DNA from: Staphylococcus pettenkoferi
Lineage (GTDB): Bacteria; Bacillota; Bacilli; Staphylococcales; Staphylococcaceae
Direction of reading: 5' to 3'
Assembly (NCBI RefSeq): GCF_002902685.1
Contig: NZ_PPRN01000012.1
Span: 24,629-88,628, forward strand
Length of the DNA stretch: 64,000 nucleotides
The notes beneath the pieces were generated by a model that was given only the letters and a program-made list of their open reading frames with translations, had not been told where the DNA came from and made no database searches. This document shows, piece after piece, positions 32,336 through 42,643 of the stretch (position 1 is its first letter; every line of letters begins with the position of its first letter). The translations under genes were made by a program, and so were the position numbers.

Positions 32336-32797
32336 TTAATATTTCTATAATTATTTTCTATATTAGTAAAAGAGCCTAAGGTGTAAATAAAATTTAATCA
32401 ATAATATATAATGCATTTTCTTTTTATTTATTCTATAAGATAATTCACATTAATGTCCCAAGCTTAAGATTACTATCCGATTAATATCAGAACCTTATAT
32501 TTTTATAAAGTTTGTTATTCAATGCCTCTTCAAACTTTATATCGCTACACTAATATTTAAATACTTGTATTATCGTTACTACATTAGCACGTTCTTTCAT
32601 ATTATATAGATATAGTTATCTCTCTAAATTGAATATATTCAAAAATATTTTTATCATTTCCACCTGTACTGCTTCTTATCATTTCAATACTTCGCCCTAC
32701 TTTTCTAAATTAAGACCATAGTATGATGTATTTTCAATTCGTATAAAGTATAGTATAGTTAACACTAAGTTGTGACTTGATACGGAGGTAAATCGTT
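32336..32797. other. Very AT-rich intergenic region
   Basis: About 460 bases of strongly AT-rich DNA with no credible open frame. The right end holds the ribosome site ACGGAGG of the next gene. No known RNA motif was recognised. Confidence 0.4.
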
Positions 32798-33115
32798 ATG
32801 AACAAATTACTACAGTCATTATCAGCTATTGGAGTCTCAGCAACATTGGTTTCTCCTAACTTAAATGCCGAAGCCACAGATAACTCTACTCCTGAAATCA
32901 AAGGAGCTAAAGACGTCGTTGTAGAAAAGGGTTCAGAATACAACGTCCTCAATGGTATTACTGCCTTTGATAAAGAAGACGGCGATTTAACCGATCAGAT
33001 TACCGTAGAGGGTCACATTAATACGAACCAAGCAGGTAAATATAAAATTGCTTATCAAGTGAAAGATTCAGACGGTGGTGTGGATACTTCAACTCGCTAC
33101 ATCGAAGTCAGATAA
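32798..33115 (+). CDS. Secreted protein with one bacterial Ig-like (DUF5011) domain
   Basis: A 105-residue exported protein. The N-terminal signal peptide (MNKLLQSLSAIGVSATLV) probably ends after NAEA near residue 26. The rest is a single Ig-like domain with the DUF5011 pattern: VVVEKGSEYN, then AFDKEDGDLTDQITVEG and AGKYKIAYQVKDSDG. Such domains usually occur as repeats in larger surface proteins; here one stands alone. A similar gene of the same size lies next to folD in S. aureus, where it has been annotated as chitinase-related, so it is likely conserved. Function unknown; possible carbohydrate or surface binding. Confidence 0.8.
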   Translation: MNKLLQSLSAIGVSATLVSPNLNAEATDNSTPEIKGAKDVVVEKGSEYNVLNGITAFDKEDGDLTDQITVEGHINTNQAGKYKIAYQVKDSDGGVDTSTRYIEVR

Positions 33116-33276
33116 GTCTATCAGAACCTTATTCATTACATCCGTTTAATCCATTCATAATGAATATCTTCATTTTGGAATATAATTTCTATCGCAAGTC
33201 ATATCGCCTACTTACACTGTCGCATTAAAGTGTGATGAGTTAGTATTTGGCGCTATGTATCACTAATTTTATAAAA

Positions 33277-33306
33277 TTGACGATAGTCACAAAATGTACA
33301 CATAAA
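33277..33306 (+). promoter_or_regulatory. Candidate promoter upstream of qoxABCD
   Basis: TTGACG (33277-33282), 18-base spacer, CATAAA (33301-33306). Transcription would start close to the hairpin at 33323, giving either a short terminated RNA or a qox leader. Confidence 0.4.
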
Positions 33307-33322
33307 TTTAACAATTGCTTCA

Positions 33323-33357
33323 AAGCCCGTCAGACGCCGTGTCTGCAGGGCTTATTT
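33323..33357 (+). terminator. GC-rich terminator-like hairpin before qoxA
   Basis: AAGCCC (33323-33328) pairs with GGGCTT (33348-33353), and inside it CAGAC (33331-33335) with GTCTG (33341-33345), the two parts joined across a 2x2 internal loop; ATTTTAAATTT follows. It is 200 bases after the Ig-like gene and 100 before qoxA. Confidence 0.65.
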
Positions 33358-33459
33358 TAAATTTACAACAATTTTTTTGCCGTAGGTACTTGTAAATATT
33401 CCGTAATATCTTAAAATTGATGATAAGCCCTACAATTGTAGTATTAGGAGGTCAAAAAA

Positions 33460-34584
33460 GTGTCAAAATTTAAGTCTTTGCTTCTATTATTTGGCTCACT
33501 AATTTTACTTAGTGGCTGTTCAAACGTAGAAGTCTTAAACCCAAAAGGGCCAATAGCAAGCGACTCTAAATTCTTGATTATGTATTCAATCATTTTCATG
33601 CTTGTTATTGTCGCAGTGGTGCTTACCTTATTCGCTGTTTTCCTTTTTAAATACCGCTTAAAAGGAAATGACGAATCAGGTAAAATGCATCACAACTCTT
33701 TAATCGAAACAATTTGGTTTATTGTTCCGGTTCTTATCGTAACTGCTTTAGCGATTCCAACTGTTAAATCGCTTTACACTTACGATGCACCACCGCAAAA
33801 AGATAAAGATCCAATCGTTATCTACGCAACAAGCGCTGGTTATAAATGGTTCTTCTCTTATCCAGAAGAAAAAATTGAGACAGTTAACCATTTAACAATC
33901 CCTAAAGATCGTCCTGTTGTCTTCAAGCTCCAATCTATGGACATGATGACAAGTTTCTGGGTACCACAACTCGGTGGTCAGAAATATGCAATGACAGGAA
34001 TGACAATGGATTGGACATTAACTGCGGATCAAACTGGTACATTCCGTGGACGTAACTCAAACTTCAATGGTGAAGGTTTCGCACGTCAAACATTCGATGT
34101 ACATTCAGTAAGTCAAAGTGACTATGACAAATGGGTAAAAGATGCTCAAAAACACAAAACACTCGATCAAGATACGTTCGACAAACAACTTTTACCTACT
34201 ACTGAGAACAAGAACCTAACATTCAGTGGTACACACATGGCATTTGTTGACCCAGCGGCAGATCCAGAGTACATCTTCTACGCTTACAAACGTTATCACT
34301 ACGTTCAAAAAGATCCTAACTTCAACTCTGAAGAAGAGATCAAGAAAGATGTATTGGACAAACCAGATAAAGACAAACCTGCTCGTAAACATCAAATCAC
34401 AAATGCTAACTACAAACGTCACGGTATGTCAGAAATGATCTTACCAAACGACAAACCATATAATAATGAGTTCAAGAAAAAAGAACATCATAATATGGAT
34501 GAAATGGAAAAAATCTCTAAAGGTGCTAAAGATGACAAAGAGTCTAAGCACGACAAAGATCATGAACATGGAGGTGGACATTAA
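33460..34584 (+). CDS. qoxA: Cytochrome aa3 quinol oxidase subunit II
   Basis: Lipoprotein subunit of the menaquinol oxidase. A lipobox LLSGC places the lipidated Cys at residue 20; a second membrane helix spans about residues 43-67, followed by a cupredoxin-like domain lacking the CuA ligands, as expected for quinol oxidases. The C-terminal ~35 residues are Lys/Asp/His rich, ending in GGGH. The start codon is GTG, preceded by TAGGAGG. 374 residues. Overlaps qoxB by one base. Confidence 0.95.
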   Translation: MSKFKSLLLLFGSLILLSGCSNVEVLNPKGPIASDSKFLIMYSIIFMLVIVAVVLTLFAVFLFKYRLKGNDESGKMHHNSLIETIWFIVPVLIVTALAIPTVKSLYTYDAPPQKDKDPIVIYATSAGYKWFFSYPEEKIETVNHLTIPKDRPVVFKLQSMDMMTSFWVPQLGGQKYAMTGMTMDWTLTADQTGTFRGRNSNFNGEGFARQTFDVHSVSQSDYDKWVKDAQKHKTLDQDTFDKQLLPTTENKNLTFSGTHMAFVDPAADPEYIFYAYKRYHYVQKDPNFNSEEEIKKDVLDKPDKDKPARKHQITNANYKRHGMSEMILPNDKPYNNEFKKKEHHNMDEMEKISKGAKDDKESKHDKDHEHGGGH

Positions 34585-36572
34585 TGAATTTTCCATGGGA
34601 TCAATTGATAGTACAAGGTAATTGGATGATTACGGCGGGTCAAATTGCTGCGCCATTCTTAGTCATCGCGTTAATCGCTGTAATTAGTTACTTCAAATTA
34701 TGGAAATATCTATTTAAAGAATGGTTCATGTCCGTTGACCATAAGAAAATTGCAATCATGTACTTAGTCTGTGCTGTATTAATGTTCGTCCGTGGTGGTA
34801 TTGATGCGATGCTCATTCGTACTCAATTAGTAATGCCAGACAATAAGTTCTTGGAATCTAACCACTACAATGAAATCTTTAGTACACACGGTGTTATCAT
34901 GATTATCTTTATGGCAATGCCTTTCGTATTCGGTTTATGGAACGCTGTTGTTCCACTTCAAATCGGTGCACGAGACGTTGCCTTCCCAGTACTTAACAAC
35001 GTAAGTTTCTGGTTATTCTTTGCAGGTATGATTTTGTTCAACCTTTCATTTATCGTAGGTGGTTCACCCGCAGCAGGTTGGACTAACTATGCACCACTTG
35101 CAGGAGAATTCAGTCCAGGACCAGGTGTCAACTACTACTTAGTTGCGATTCAGATTTCTGGTATTGGTACATTGATGACTGGTATCAACTTCTTCGTAAC
35201 AATCTTAAGATGTAAGACACCTACTATGAAATTTATGGAAATGCCAATGTTCACTATCACAACGTTCATCACTACATTGATCGTTATCTTGGCGTTCCCA
35301 GTATTAACAGTAGCATTAGCATTATTCACTACCGATAGAATCTTCGGTACTGATTTCTTCACTGTTGCTAACGGCGGTATGCCAATGCTATGGGCAAACT
35401 TCTTCTGGGTTTGGGGGCACCCCGAAGTTTATATCGTTATCTTGCCAGCATTCGGTATCTACTCAGAAATTATCCCGACATTTGCGCGTAAACGCTTATT
35501 CGGTCATAAGAGTATGATCTGGGCAACAGCAGGTATCGCATTCTTAAGTTTCTTAGTATGGGTTCACCATTTCTACACAATGGGTAATGGTGCGTTAATC
35601 AACTCATTCTTCTCAATTACAACAATGATGATCGGTATTCCTACCGGTGTTAAATTATTCAACTGGTTATTCACTTTATTCCAAGGTCGAATTACCTTTG
35701 AATCACCAATGCTATTCTCACTAGCATTTATCCCTAACTTCCTACTTGGTGGGGTTACAGGTGTAATGCTTGCGATGGCAGCAGCCGACTTCCAATATCA
35801 CAACACTTACTTCCTAGTGGCACACTTCCACTACACATTAGTTACTGGTGTTGTATTCGCTTGTCTAGCTGCATTAATCTTCTGGTATCCTAAAATGATG
35901 GGATACAAACTAAACGAGACATTAAACAAATGGTGCTTCTGGTTATTCATGATCGGATTTAACGTTTGTTTCTTACCACAATTCGTTCTCGGTTTAGATG
36001 GTATGCCACGTCGTCTATACACTTATATGCCAGAAGACGGATGGACTACACTTAACGTGATTTCATCTATCGGTGCATTATTAATGGCTCTAGGTTTCTT
36101 ATTCCTAGTAGCAAGCATCGTTTATAGCCATATCAAAGCACCACGTGAAGCTACTGGTGACAACTGGAATGGCTTAGGACGTACTTTAGAATGGTCAACA
36201 GCATCAGCTGTACCACCTAAATATAACTTCGCAGTTACTCCTGATTGGAATGACTACGACACATTCGTCAACATGAAAGAACACGGTCGTCACTTCTTAG
36301 ACAACCGTAACTATAAAGACATTCACATGCCTAATGACACATCAGTCGGCGTTTGGATGTGTCTCTGGTTCACAGTCGGAGGTTTCTTCTTAATCTTCGA
36401 AACAATCGTTCCAGCTATCATCTGTCTCTTAGGTATCTTTGGTACTATGATTTACAGAAGTTTCCAAGTCGATCATGGTTACCACATCCCTGCTTCAGAA
36501 GTAGCTGAAACTGAAGAACGTCTACGTGAAGAACGTAGAAAAGAAAAGGAGGCTGTAAGTTATGAGTCATAA
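34584..36572 (+). CDS. qoxB: Cytochrome aa3 quinol oxidase subunit I
   Basis: Catalytic haem-copper subunit, 662 residues and about 14-15 membrane helices. The CuB motif WGHPEVY (crosslinked His-Tyr) and the VHHFYTMG pair of copper-ligand His residues are visible, along with the haem-ligand His pair in [13 protein letters not shown]. It reduces oxygen to water with electrons from menaquinol and pumps protons. Confidence 0.97.
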   Translation: MNFPWDQLIVQGNWMITAGQIAAPFLVIALIAVISYFKLWKYLFKEWFMSVDHKKIAIMYLVCAVLMFVRGGIDAMLIRTQLVMPDNKFLESNHYNEIFSTHGVIMIIFMAMPFVFGLWNAVVPLQIGARDVAFPVLNNVSFWLFFAGMILFNLSFIVGGSPAAGWTNYAPLAGEFSPGPGVNYYLVAIQISGIGTLMTGINFFVTILRCKTPTMKFMEMPMFTITTFITTLIVILAFPVLTVALALFTTDRIFGTDFFTVANGGMPMLWANFFWVWGHPEVYIVILPAFGIYSEIIPTFARKRLFGHKSMIWATAGIAFLSFLVWVHHFYTMGNGALINSFFSITTMMIGIPTGVKLFNWLFTLFQGRITFESPMLFSLAFIPNFLLGGVTGVMLAMAAADFQYHNTYFLVAHFHYTLVTGVVFACLAALIFWYPKMMGYKLNETLNKWCFWLFMIGFNVCFLPQFVLGLDGMPRRLYTYMPEDGWTTLNVISSIGALLMALGFLFLVASIVYSHIKAPREATGDNWNGLGRTLEWSTASAVPPKYNFAVTPDWNDYDTFVNMKEHGRHFLDNRNYKDIHMPNDTSVGVWMCLWFTVGGFFLIFETIVPAIICLLGIFGTMIYRSFQVDHGYHIPASEVAETEERLREERRKEKEAVSYES

Positions 36573-37167
36573 TACAACAACTATTGATTCACGTTCACAT
36601 GAAGGTAATTTGAATAAACTTGGCTTCTGGATCTTCCTTACAGCTGAATTTGCATTGTTCGGTACCTTGTTTGCAACGTTGCTTACGTTGCAACATGGTG
36701 GCGACTATGCCGGCAAAATGACTACAGACCTATTTGAATTACCGTTAGTATTAATAATGACTTTCGCATTGTTAATCAGTTCTTACACTTGTGGTATTGC
36801 AATTTACTACATGCGTAAAGAACAACAAGGCAAAATGATGTTCTGGATGATTCTCACTTTACTTCTAGGTGCAGTCTTCGTAGTATTCGAAATTTACGAG
36901 TTCGCGCACTATGCATCTGAAGGTGTGAATCCGACAATCGGTTCTTATTGGTCTAGCTTCTTTATCCTATTAGGAACTCACGGTTGTCACGTAACATTAG
37001 GTATATTCTGGATCATTTGTTTATTAATCCAAATCGGTATGCGTGGATTAGACTCATACAATGCTCCAAAATTATTTATCGTAAGTTTATACTGGCACTT
37101 CTTAGATGTTGTTTGGATCTTCATCTTCACTGCCGTATATATGATAGGGATGGTGTATAGCGGATGA
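36562..37167 (+). CDS. qoxC: Quinol oxidase subunit III
   Basis: A 201-residue CoxC-like membrane subunit with five helices, containing the conserved [18 protein letters not shown] and the C-terminal [12 protein letters not shown]. It overlaps qoxB by 11 bases. Structural subunit of the aa3 quinol oxidase. Confidence 0.95.
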   Translation: MSHNTTTIDSRSHEGNLNKLGFWIFLTAEFALFGTLFATLLTLQHGGDYAGKMTTDLFELPLVLIMTFALLISSYTCGIAIYYMRKEQQGKMMFWMILTLLLGAVFVVFEIYEFAHYASEGVNPTIGSYWSSFFILLGTHGCHVTLGIFWIICLLIQIGMRGLDSYNAPKLFIVSLYWHFLDVVWIFIFTAVYMIGMVYSG

Positions 37168-37454
37168 ATACAATAGCAAAACACACAGTTGGTTTCATTG
37201 CCTCTATTGTTTTAACGATTCTCGCAGTATTTGTAACTCTATACACTTCTATGACATTAAATGCTAAGATAACTATTATCTTTGGTTTCGCCTTTATCCA
37301 AGCTGCAGTTCAATTACTCATGTTCATGCACTTAACTGAAGGTAAAGACGGTAACTTACAAAGTTTCAAAGTTATCTTCGCTATCATCATTACGCTTGCT
37401 ATCGTTATCGGTACGTACTGGGTAATGCAAGGTGGTCACTCTCACCACTTATAA
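37164..37454 (+). CDS. qoxD: Quinol oxidase subunit IV
   Basis: A 96-residue membrane subunit with three helices and the typical motif [14 protein letters not shown] followed by a helix and the tail GGHSHHL. It overlaps qoxC by 4 bases (ATGA). Last gene of qoxABCD. Confidence 0.94.
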   Translation: MNTIAKHTVGFIASIVLTILAVFVTLYTSMTLNAKITIIFGFAFIQAAVQLLMFMHLTEGKDGNLQSFKVIFAIIITLAIVIGTYWVMQGGHSHHL

Positions 37455-37476
37455 GATGTATAAGCTGTGAGTATAG

Positions 37477-37505
37477 AAGGCTTCTCTTCGGAGGAGCCTT
37501 TTTCT
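37477..37505 (+). terminator. qox operon terminator
   Basis: A 10-bp stem AAGGCTTCTC (37477-37486) with GAGGAGCCTT (37491-37500; one G-U pair), closed by a stable TTCG tetraloop and followed by T-rich sequence. Confidence 0.88.
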
Positions 37506-37593
37506 TATGCTCAATAACAAATGCTCTTCTTAGCATTCATAAATCTATTCGTTGTACAATGGATATAAGTTCAACGTTTAAGGAGGATGACCT

Positions 37594-38508
37594 ATGGAAA
37601 TGAAACAACCGATTATTATAGATACAGATCCAGGTATTGATGATGCAGCGGCAATTAGTATTGCGCTCAATCACCCTCAGTTCGATTTAAAGATGATTAC
37701 CACAGTAAATGGTAATGTAGGCATCGAGAAAACCACAGCTAACGCTTTAAAATTAAAGAAATTCTTTAATAGTAATGTTCCTGTTCACCGAGGTGCTTCT
37801 CAACCGCTTATGGCGAATATTGTTGATGCGAGTGAAGTTCACGGAGAATCCGGGATGGCTGGTTATGAATTCGAAGAGGTCAATGAAACTGAACTGTCAT
37901 CTACTCATGCAGTTGAAGCTATGAGAGATGCGTTACTTCAAAGTGATGAACCGATAACGCTCATCCCAATAGGTCCGCTGACAAACATTGCCCTTTTACT
38001 CAAAACCTATCCTGAAGTCACAGCACACATTAAAGAAATCGTCTTAATGGGTGGTAGTGCAAACAGAGGTAACATCACGCCTGCAGCTGAATTTAATATG
38101 TATTGTGATCCAGAAGCTGCACAAATTGTCTTTGATTCTGGATTGCCATTAACTATGGTCGGTCTCGATGTGGCACGTAGCTCAACGCTCTTACACGAAC
38201 ATGTCGATGAACTCAAAGACTTGAACCAAACTGGAGATATGTTACATCAAATGTTCAAACATTATCGCGGAGATGATTTTGAAAAAGGAATTAACGTATA
38301 CGACGCTTATACGTTACTCTTCCTACTCCATCCAGAACACTTCAAAGTCGAAGAAGCACATGTTCAAATTGAAGTCCAAGGCGAGCTAACGAAAGGTATG
38401 ACTGTCACAGACTTTAACTCAGAGTTCCCTAACACGAGTGTCGTAATGTCTATCGACCCAGAACGCTTCAAGGACTTATTCTTCAATGCATTGCGTCATG
38501 CGAAGTAA
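37594..38508 (+). CDS. Ribonucleoside hydrolase (inosine-uridine preferring family)
   Basis: A nucleoside N-ribohydrolase of 304 residues that splits nucleosides to base and ribose for salvage. The calcium-binding signature DTDPGIDDA begins at residue 10; other family motifs are LIPIGPLTNIALLL and EFNMYCDPEAAQIV. The substrate class (pyrimidine or broad) cannot be fixed. Ribosome site AAGGAGG 7 bases before ATG. Stands alone between qox and a convergent pgcA. Confidence 0.9.
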   Translation: MEMKQPIIIDTDPGIDDAAAISIALNHPQFDLKMITTVNGNVGIEKTTANALKLKKFFNSNVPVHRGASQPLMANIVDASEVHGESGMAGYEFEEVNETELSSTHAVEAMRDALLQSDEPITLIPIGPLTNIALLLKTYPEVTAHIKEIVLMGGSANRGNITPAAEFNMYCDPEAAQIVFDSGLPLTMVGLDVARSSTLLHEHVDELKDLNQTGDMLHQMFKHYRGDDFEKGINVYDAYTLLFLLHPEHFKVEEAHVQIEVQGELTKGMTVTDFNSEFPNTSVVMSIDPERFKDLFFNALRHAK

Positions 38509-38530
38509 TCTACTTACACTATCTATGCCA

Positions 38531-38578
38531 TAAAAACAGCCCTAAGATGATTTCGCTATGAAACCGTCTTAGGGCTGT
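38531..38578. terminator. Bidirectional terminator, nucleoside hydrolase / pgcA
   Basis: A 12-bp stem ACAGCCCTAAGA (38536-38547) with TCTTAGGGCTGT (38567-38578). On the minus strand a T-run follows (complement of 38532-38536), so it mainly ends pgcA. Confidence 0.85.
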
Positions 38579-38622
38579 ATTATGATTTAAGTTCTATTTA
38601 AAAAGTTCCTTTGAATCATTGC

Positions 38623-40275
38623 TTATTTCACGTAAGTTTCTTTAAATTCCTCTATGATTGCGTCAAGATCTTCAACATCTAATGAGAAATAAAGTTTAAT
38701 CTTAGGTTCAGTACCTGAAGGTCGCACTGCAATAAAGCCTTCATCAAAAATAAAGCGTACAAGGTTGGCTTGAGGTAAGGATAATTCATGTTGTTCGTCC
38801 GTTTGGATATCTGTTACCACACCTTCATTATAATCTTCTATCGCGCGTACATTTAAACCACAGATACTCTGAGGCGCTTGGCCTTTAAATTGATTCATAA
38901 TATTTTCGATGCGTGCTCTACCTTCTGCACCTTCAAATGTCGGTGAAATAGTTTTATCTTTAAAATGACCTATCTGTTCATAAATATCTTCGAGTGTATC
39001 TTTAATCGTTAAACCGTTATCTGCTAGCATGCTCTTATATTTAATGAGTAATGGTACCATTTGAATCGCATCTTTATCACGTGAGAACGGGGCCGCTAAA
39101 TAACCGTGACTTTCTTCAAAAGCCAGTAATAACGTCTCTTCCTCATGCGCTTTCTGTTCAAGTAACTCAGAAATATATTTAAATCCTGTTAAGACGTTAT
39201 TTACTTCAACATTCAATGCACGCGCTAAACGCTCAGCTAACTCACTCGTCACGATTGATTTCGCCATATAGAGCTGCTTACCACTTTCTAACGCTTCTTG
39301 ATAGCGCAATTTCATGAGCAATAATCCAATTTCATTCCCATTAAAGTATGTGTACGTACCATCTTCGTAGCGCTCGATAAAGCCGAAACGATCCGCATCT
39401 GGATCAGTAGCAATGATCAGCCCTGCATTTTCCTTCTTAGCCAGTTGCAGCCCTATATCAAACGCTTCAACTTCTTCCGGATTCGCACGTTCAACAGTTG
39501 GGAAACGACCGTCTGGCGTCGACTGTTCCTTTTCCACTGCAAAATTAGAATAATTGAGCTCTGTTAAGATGTCTGACAAGATAGGTAAACTTGTGCCGTG
39601 CAAACTCGTCAACACAACTTTGGTACTATCGCTTCCTATATTGCCTACTAAATCTTTAACCGCGTCTTTATAAGCTTGCGTGACTTCGCTAGGAAGATAT
39701 GAAATCATATTGTCATTCAATAACTGATCAAAGTCCCCTATTTCAATACTTAAAGGATCTTCAATCGCATTAATAAAATGACTCAAATCTTCAGAGGCTT
39801 CTGGAAGTAGCTGGCCACCATGCTGATCGTAAACTTTAATACCGTTATAATCTTTAGGATTGTGACTCGCAGTGATCATCACACCCGCATCTGTCTTTAA
39901 TTGACGGACTGCAAACGATAATTCAGGTGTAGATTTGTAATCTTGTGAAATCGTCACATGAACATGTTGATGCGCAAGCACAGCTGCCATTTCTTGGGCG
40001 AAATCTTTAGAGAGAAATCTCGTGTCATAATGGATGACGATGCTTGGGTCTTCATGTTGCTGAGTTAAATATTGTGCTAGCCCTAGCGCGACCTTTCTCA
40101 CTGTAAAGGCATTCAATCGCCCTGGTCCTATACCAAACGTACTACGTATTCCTGCTGTACCAAACGCTAAAGTTTCATGGAAGCCCTCTTCGCGTGTTGT
40201 ACTATCCTGTTCTTCATAGAAATGACGTACTAAACTTTCATCTAAGTGGTCTAACCAAGCCTGTTTATTGACCAT
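38623..40275 (-). CDS. pgcA: Alpha-phosphoglucomutase
   Basis: Converts glucose-6-phosphate and glucose-1-phosphate, feeding UDP-glucose for glycolipid and wall polymer synthesis. Phosphohexomutase motifs: active-site Ser137 in GVMITASHNP, the metal-binding loop ATDPDADRFG and the phosphate-binding loop FIAVRPSGTEPKIK. 550 residues, near the S. aureus PgcA length. In S. aureus pgcA lies elsewhere on the chromosome as far as I recall, so its position here beside qox appears rearranged or acquired separately. Confidence 0.92.
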   Translation of the reverse strand: MVNKQAWLDHLDESLVRHFYEEQDSTTREEGFHETLAFGTAGIRSTFGIGPGRLNAFTVRKVALGLAQYLTQQHEDPSIVIHYDTRFLSKDFAQEMAAVLAHQHVHVTISQDYKSTPELSFAVRQLKTDAGVMITASHNPKDYNGIKVYDQHGGQLLPEASEDLSHFINAIEDPLSIEIGDFDQLLNDNMISYLPSEVTQAYKDAVKDLVGNIGSDSTKVVLTSLHGTSLPILSDILTELNYSNFAVEKEQSTPDGRFPTVERANPEEVEAFDIGLQLAKKENAGLIIATDPDADRFGFIERYEDGTYTYFNGNEIGLLLMKLRYQEALESGKQLYMAKSIVTSELAERLARALNVEVNNVLTGFKYISELLEQKAHEEETLLLAFEESHGYLAAPFSRDKDAIQMVPLLIKYKSMLADNGLTIKDTLEDIYEQIGHFKDKTISPTFEGAEGRARIENIMNQFKGQAPQSICGLNVRAIEDYNEGVVTDIQTDEQHELSLPQANLVRFIFDEGFIAVRPSGTEPKIKLYFSLDVEDLDAIIEEFKETYVK

Positions 40276-40596
40276 GATCTCAAGTCTCCTTTATAACTCC
40301 AATTCAACATTTAAATATTTAAGTCTAGGCTGCGTATCTTTCATTATTAATCAACATGAGTATGTTATAATGCGTAACGCTAGCCTAGTTTGATTTACAA
40401 TAAATGATTTGTAAGGTTCATTATAGCTTATCTGCGTTGATAATTCATGTGTTTATCCGTTCAGTAAAGATATTTTAATCAGCAAGATCGTTATTTTTTA
40501 CATGTTAAAATGTCCATAGACGAAGGAGGAAAAAATACGCTTAATGTAATGTATCATCTAGGATAAGACATTACTGCTAACAGTTGATATTTTTAG
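40276..40596. other. Intergenic region upstream of lcpB promoter
   Basis: No gene seen. A strong Shine-Dalgarno-like AAGGAGG at about 40522-40528 has no credible frame after it (the next ATG is followed at once by a stop). A short GTAATGT/ACATTAC inverted repeat follows at about 40540-40573. Confidence 0.35.
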
Positions 40597-40625
40597 TTGA
40601 GAGTAATAAAATTATTATTTATAGT
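40597..40625 (+). promoter_or_regulatory. Candidate lcpB promoter
   Basis: TTGAGA (40597-40602), 17-base spacer, TATAGT (40620-40625). It would give a ~200-base leader that includes a 10-bp inverted repeat TACAATAACT (40639-40648) / AGTTATTGTA (40676-40685). Confidence 0.5.
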
Positions 40626-40831
40626 ACAATTTCGTCTTTACAATAACTTAACATTTATTTTTGTGAGTTATTGTAAAAATGATAAAGACTGTATTTAAGT
40701 TAAAATCGATTGTATGAAGTTATGAAAACACTTGTTATCGCGTAAAGTTATGATGCTTACATAGAGAGACTTTAGCTGTCTTTTCATCGCATAACATAAC
40801 AACACTAAACTAATATTTGGGAGCTTCAATC

Positions 40832-42097
40832 ATGAATAAATTGTTTAAATATCTTCTCATACTTTTATCATTAGTATTGATTGTCATACCGATTATCTTT
40901 GCGGTAACCTTACTCAAATCTTCGCAAAATGCTTTTGAAAGTTCTCATAATGACAACGATACAGGACGCCAATCTAATTTGCGAGAAGGCAAAGTGAATG
41001 CGTCTAAAGATCCGATTTCTATCCTATTCTTAGGAATTGATGAGAACGAGAATCGTAAAAAGAGCGGTCAAAATAGTGAGAACTCACGAACAGACTCCAT
41101 GATTCTTTCTACTTTTAACCAAGATAAGAAACAAATCCGTTTGCTCAGCATTCCGCGTGATACGATTAGTTATATTCCGAAAGTCGGCTACTATGATAAG
41201 ATTACGCACGCCCACGCATATGGTGGCCCTACAGCCTCTATGGATGCCGTAGAAGCGACGATGAATGTGCCAGTAGACTACTATGCCAGAGTAAATATGG
41301 ACGCCTTTGTCGACGCTGTAGATGAGCTTGGCGGTATCGAGTACGATGTACCTTACAATATCAACGAAGTGAATAAAAATGATGATGGTCGCACAAAAAT
41401 TAAAAAAGGTCGCCATAAACTGAACGGCGAAGAAGCTTTAGCTGTAGCACGTACGCGTCATAAAGACTCTGACTTAAAACGCGGTCAAAGACAAATGGAA
41501 CTATTACAGCTACTCTTTGCGAAAGCTCAAAAAGTAGATTCTTTAAATAAACTCGACAATGTGATTAAAATTGTAGGTAAAAATTCTAGCCACAACTTAA
41601 GTTACAAAGAAATTCGTGCACTTGCTTCTACGTACTTAAAGAGTGGTGTAGATATTAAGAAATCACAACTCTCTGGTGACGATGACATGCTCGATGGTAT
41701 TTACTATTATAATCCAGACATAAAAAGTATAATGAAATCATCGAACCTTTTACGTAAAGATTTAGGTTTATCACCTATCAAGAATAAACGTGACTTCTTA
41801 AATCAACGAGTGATTGATCGCTATGGTGAACTCGTACCACAAACGCAACTCGACGATGATTTACTAGATAAGAATCAGAATGACACAACAAGTGACAAAG
41901 ACGATGATAAGACTTTACATTCCAAATCTAATAAGAATCAAGATGACGACCAACAAGGGCAAGATGGCAATCCAGCCAATGGTAATCAAGGTCAAGGCCA
42001 AGATCAAGCACCAGCTCAAGGCGCGGATCCTAATCAATCCGGTCAGTACGGTCAAGATCCTAACAATCAACAACAAGGTGGCTATGACGTCTACTAA
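40832..42097 (+). CDS. LytR-CpsA-Psr family wall-polymer ligase (LcpB-like)
   Basis: A 421-residue membrane-anchored enzyme that transfers lipid-linked glycopolymers such as wall teichoic acid to peptidoglycan. One N-terminal membrane helix (about residues 7-31) precedes the LCP domain, with motifs RTDSMILSTF, LLSIPRDTISYIP and LNGEEALAVARTRHKDSDLKRGQRQ carrying the catalytic Asp/Arg set. The last ~85 residues are a low-complexity Asp/Asn/Gln/Gly tail. Position before the DUF2538 gene and atl matches S. aureus LcpB. The start at 40832 follows GGGAG; an in-frame TTG 15 bases upstream overlaps that ribosome site and is rejected. Confidence 0.9.
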   Translation: MNKLFKYLLILLSLVLIVIPIIFAVTLLKSSQNAFESSHNDNDTGRQSNLREGKVNASKDPISILFLGIDENENRKKSGQNSENSRTDSMILSTFNQDKKQIRLLSIPRDTISYIPKVGYYDKITHAHAYGGPTASMDAVEATMNVPVDYYARVNMDAFVDAVDELGGIEYDVPYNINEVNKNDDGRTKIKKGRHKLNGEEALAVARTRHKDSDLKRGQRQMELLQLLFAKAQKVDSLNKLDNVIKIVGKNSSHNLSYKEIRALASTYLKSGVDIKKSQLSGDDDMLDGIYYYNPDIKSIMKSSNLLRKDLGLSPIKNKRDFLNQRVIDRYGELVPQTQLDDDLLDKNQNDTTSDKDDDKTLHSKSNKNQDDDQQGQDGNPANGNQGQGQDQAPAQGADPNQSGQYGQDPNNQQQGGYDVY

Positions 42098-42118
42098 TTT
42101 CTGAAAGGAGTGTGCGCG

Positions 42119-42589
42119 ATGTCACGCAAAACATATGAGAAACTCTCGCACATTAACGGCATGTTCAACATACTTGAACAGCAGATGATTCATAGTAAAG
42201 ATATGGCACTATTTAGAGGCCAACTCTTCTATGTGAACCATGAACATCGTGAGAATTACGAAGCTTTGCGTATCTACTATAAAGACAGTGAAACGAATCC
42301 TGTAGTCGACGGTGCATGTTATATAGTGGCATTACCTGAAATCTTCGACAAAGTCGATGTATTTGAGTCTGAACTTCCTTTCTCATGGGTTTATGATGAA
42401 AATGGTGTCACTGAAACGATGCAGTCGATCAGTGTGCCAATTCAATACTTGATTGCAGCCGCACTTGAAGTGACGAATGTCAATATCTTTACACCATCTG
42501 GCTTTACGATGGGCATGAATAACTGGAATATTGCTCAGATGCGCATATTCTGGCAATATACTGCCATCGTACGTCAAGAAGCACAATAA
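42119..42589 (+). CDS. DUF2538 family protein
   Basis: A 156-residue cytoplasmic protein of unknown function, matching the staphylococcal DUF2538 family (MSRKTYEKLSHINGMFNILE start). No signal, membrane segment or catalytic motif is evident. The ATG at 42119 follows AAAGGAG by 8 bases; an upstream GTG at 42110 lies within that site. It is 21 bases after lcpB and likely co-transcribed with it. Confidence 0.8.
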   Translation: MSRKTYEKLSHINGMFNILEQQMIHSKDMALFRGQLFYVNHEHRENYEALRIYYKDSETNPVVDGACYIVALPEIFDKVDVFESELPFSWVYDENGVTETMQSISVPIQYLIAAALEVTNVNIFTPSGFTMGMNNWNIAQMRIFWQYTAIVRQEAQ

Positions 42590-42598
42590 GAGATGAAT

Positions 42599-42630
42599 AA
42601 AGGCGTTGTTCCCCGCGAACAACGCCTTTT
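42599..42630. terminator. Bidirectional terminator, DUF2538 gene / response regulator
   Basis: A perfect 13-bp stem AAAGGCGTTGTTC (42599-42611) with GAACAACGCCTTT (42617-42629). Confidence 0.88.
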
Positions 42631-42643
42631 ATGATGTATTGTT

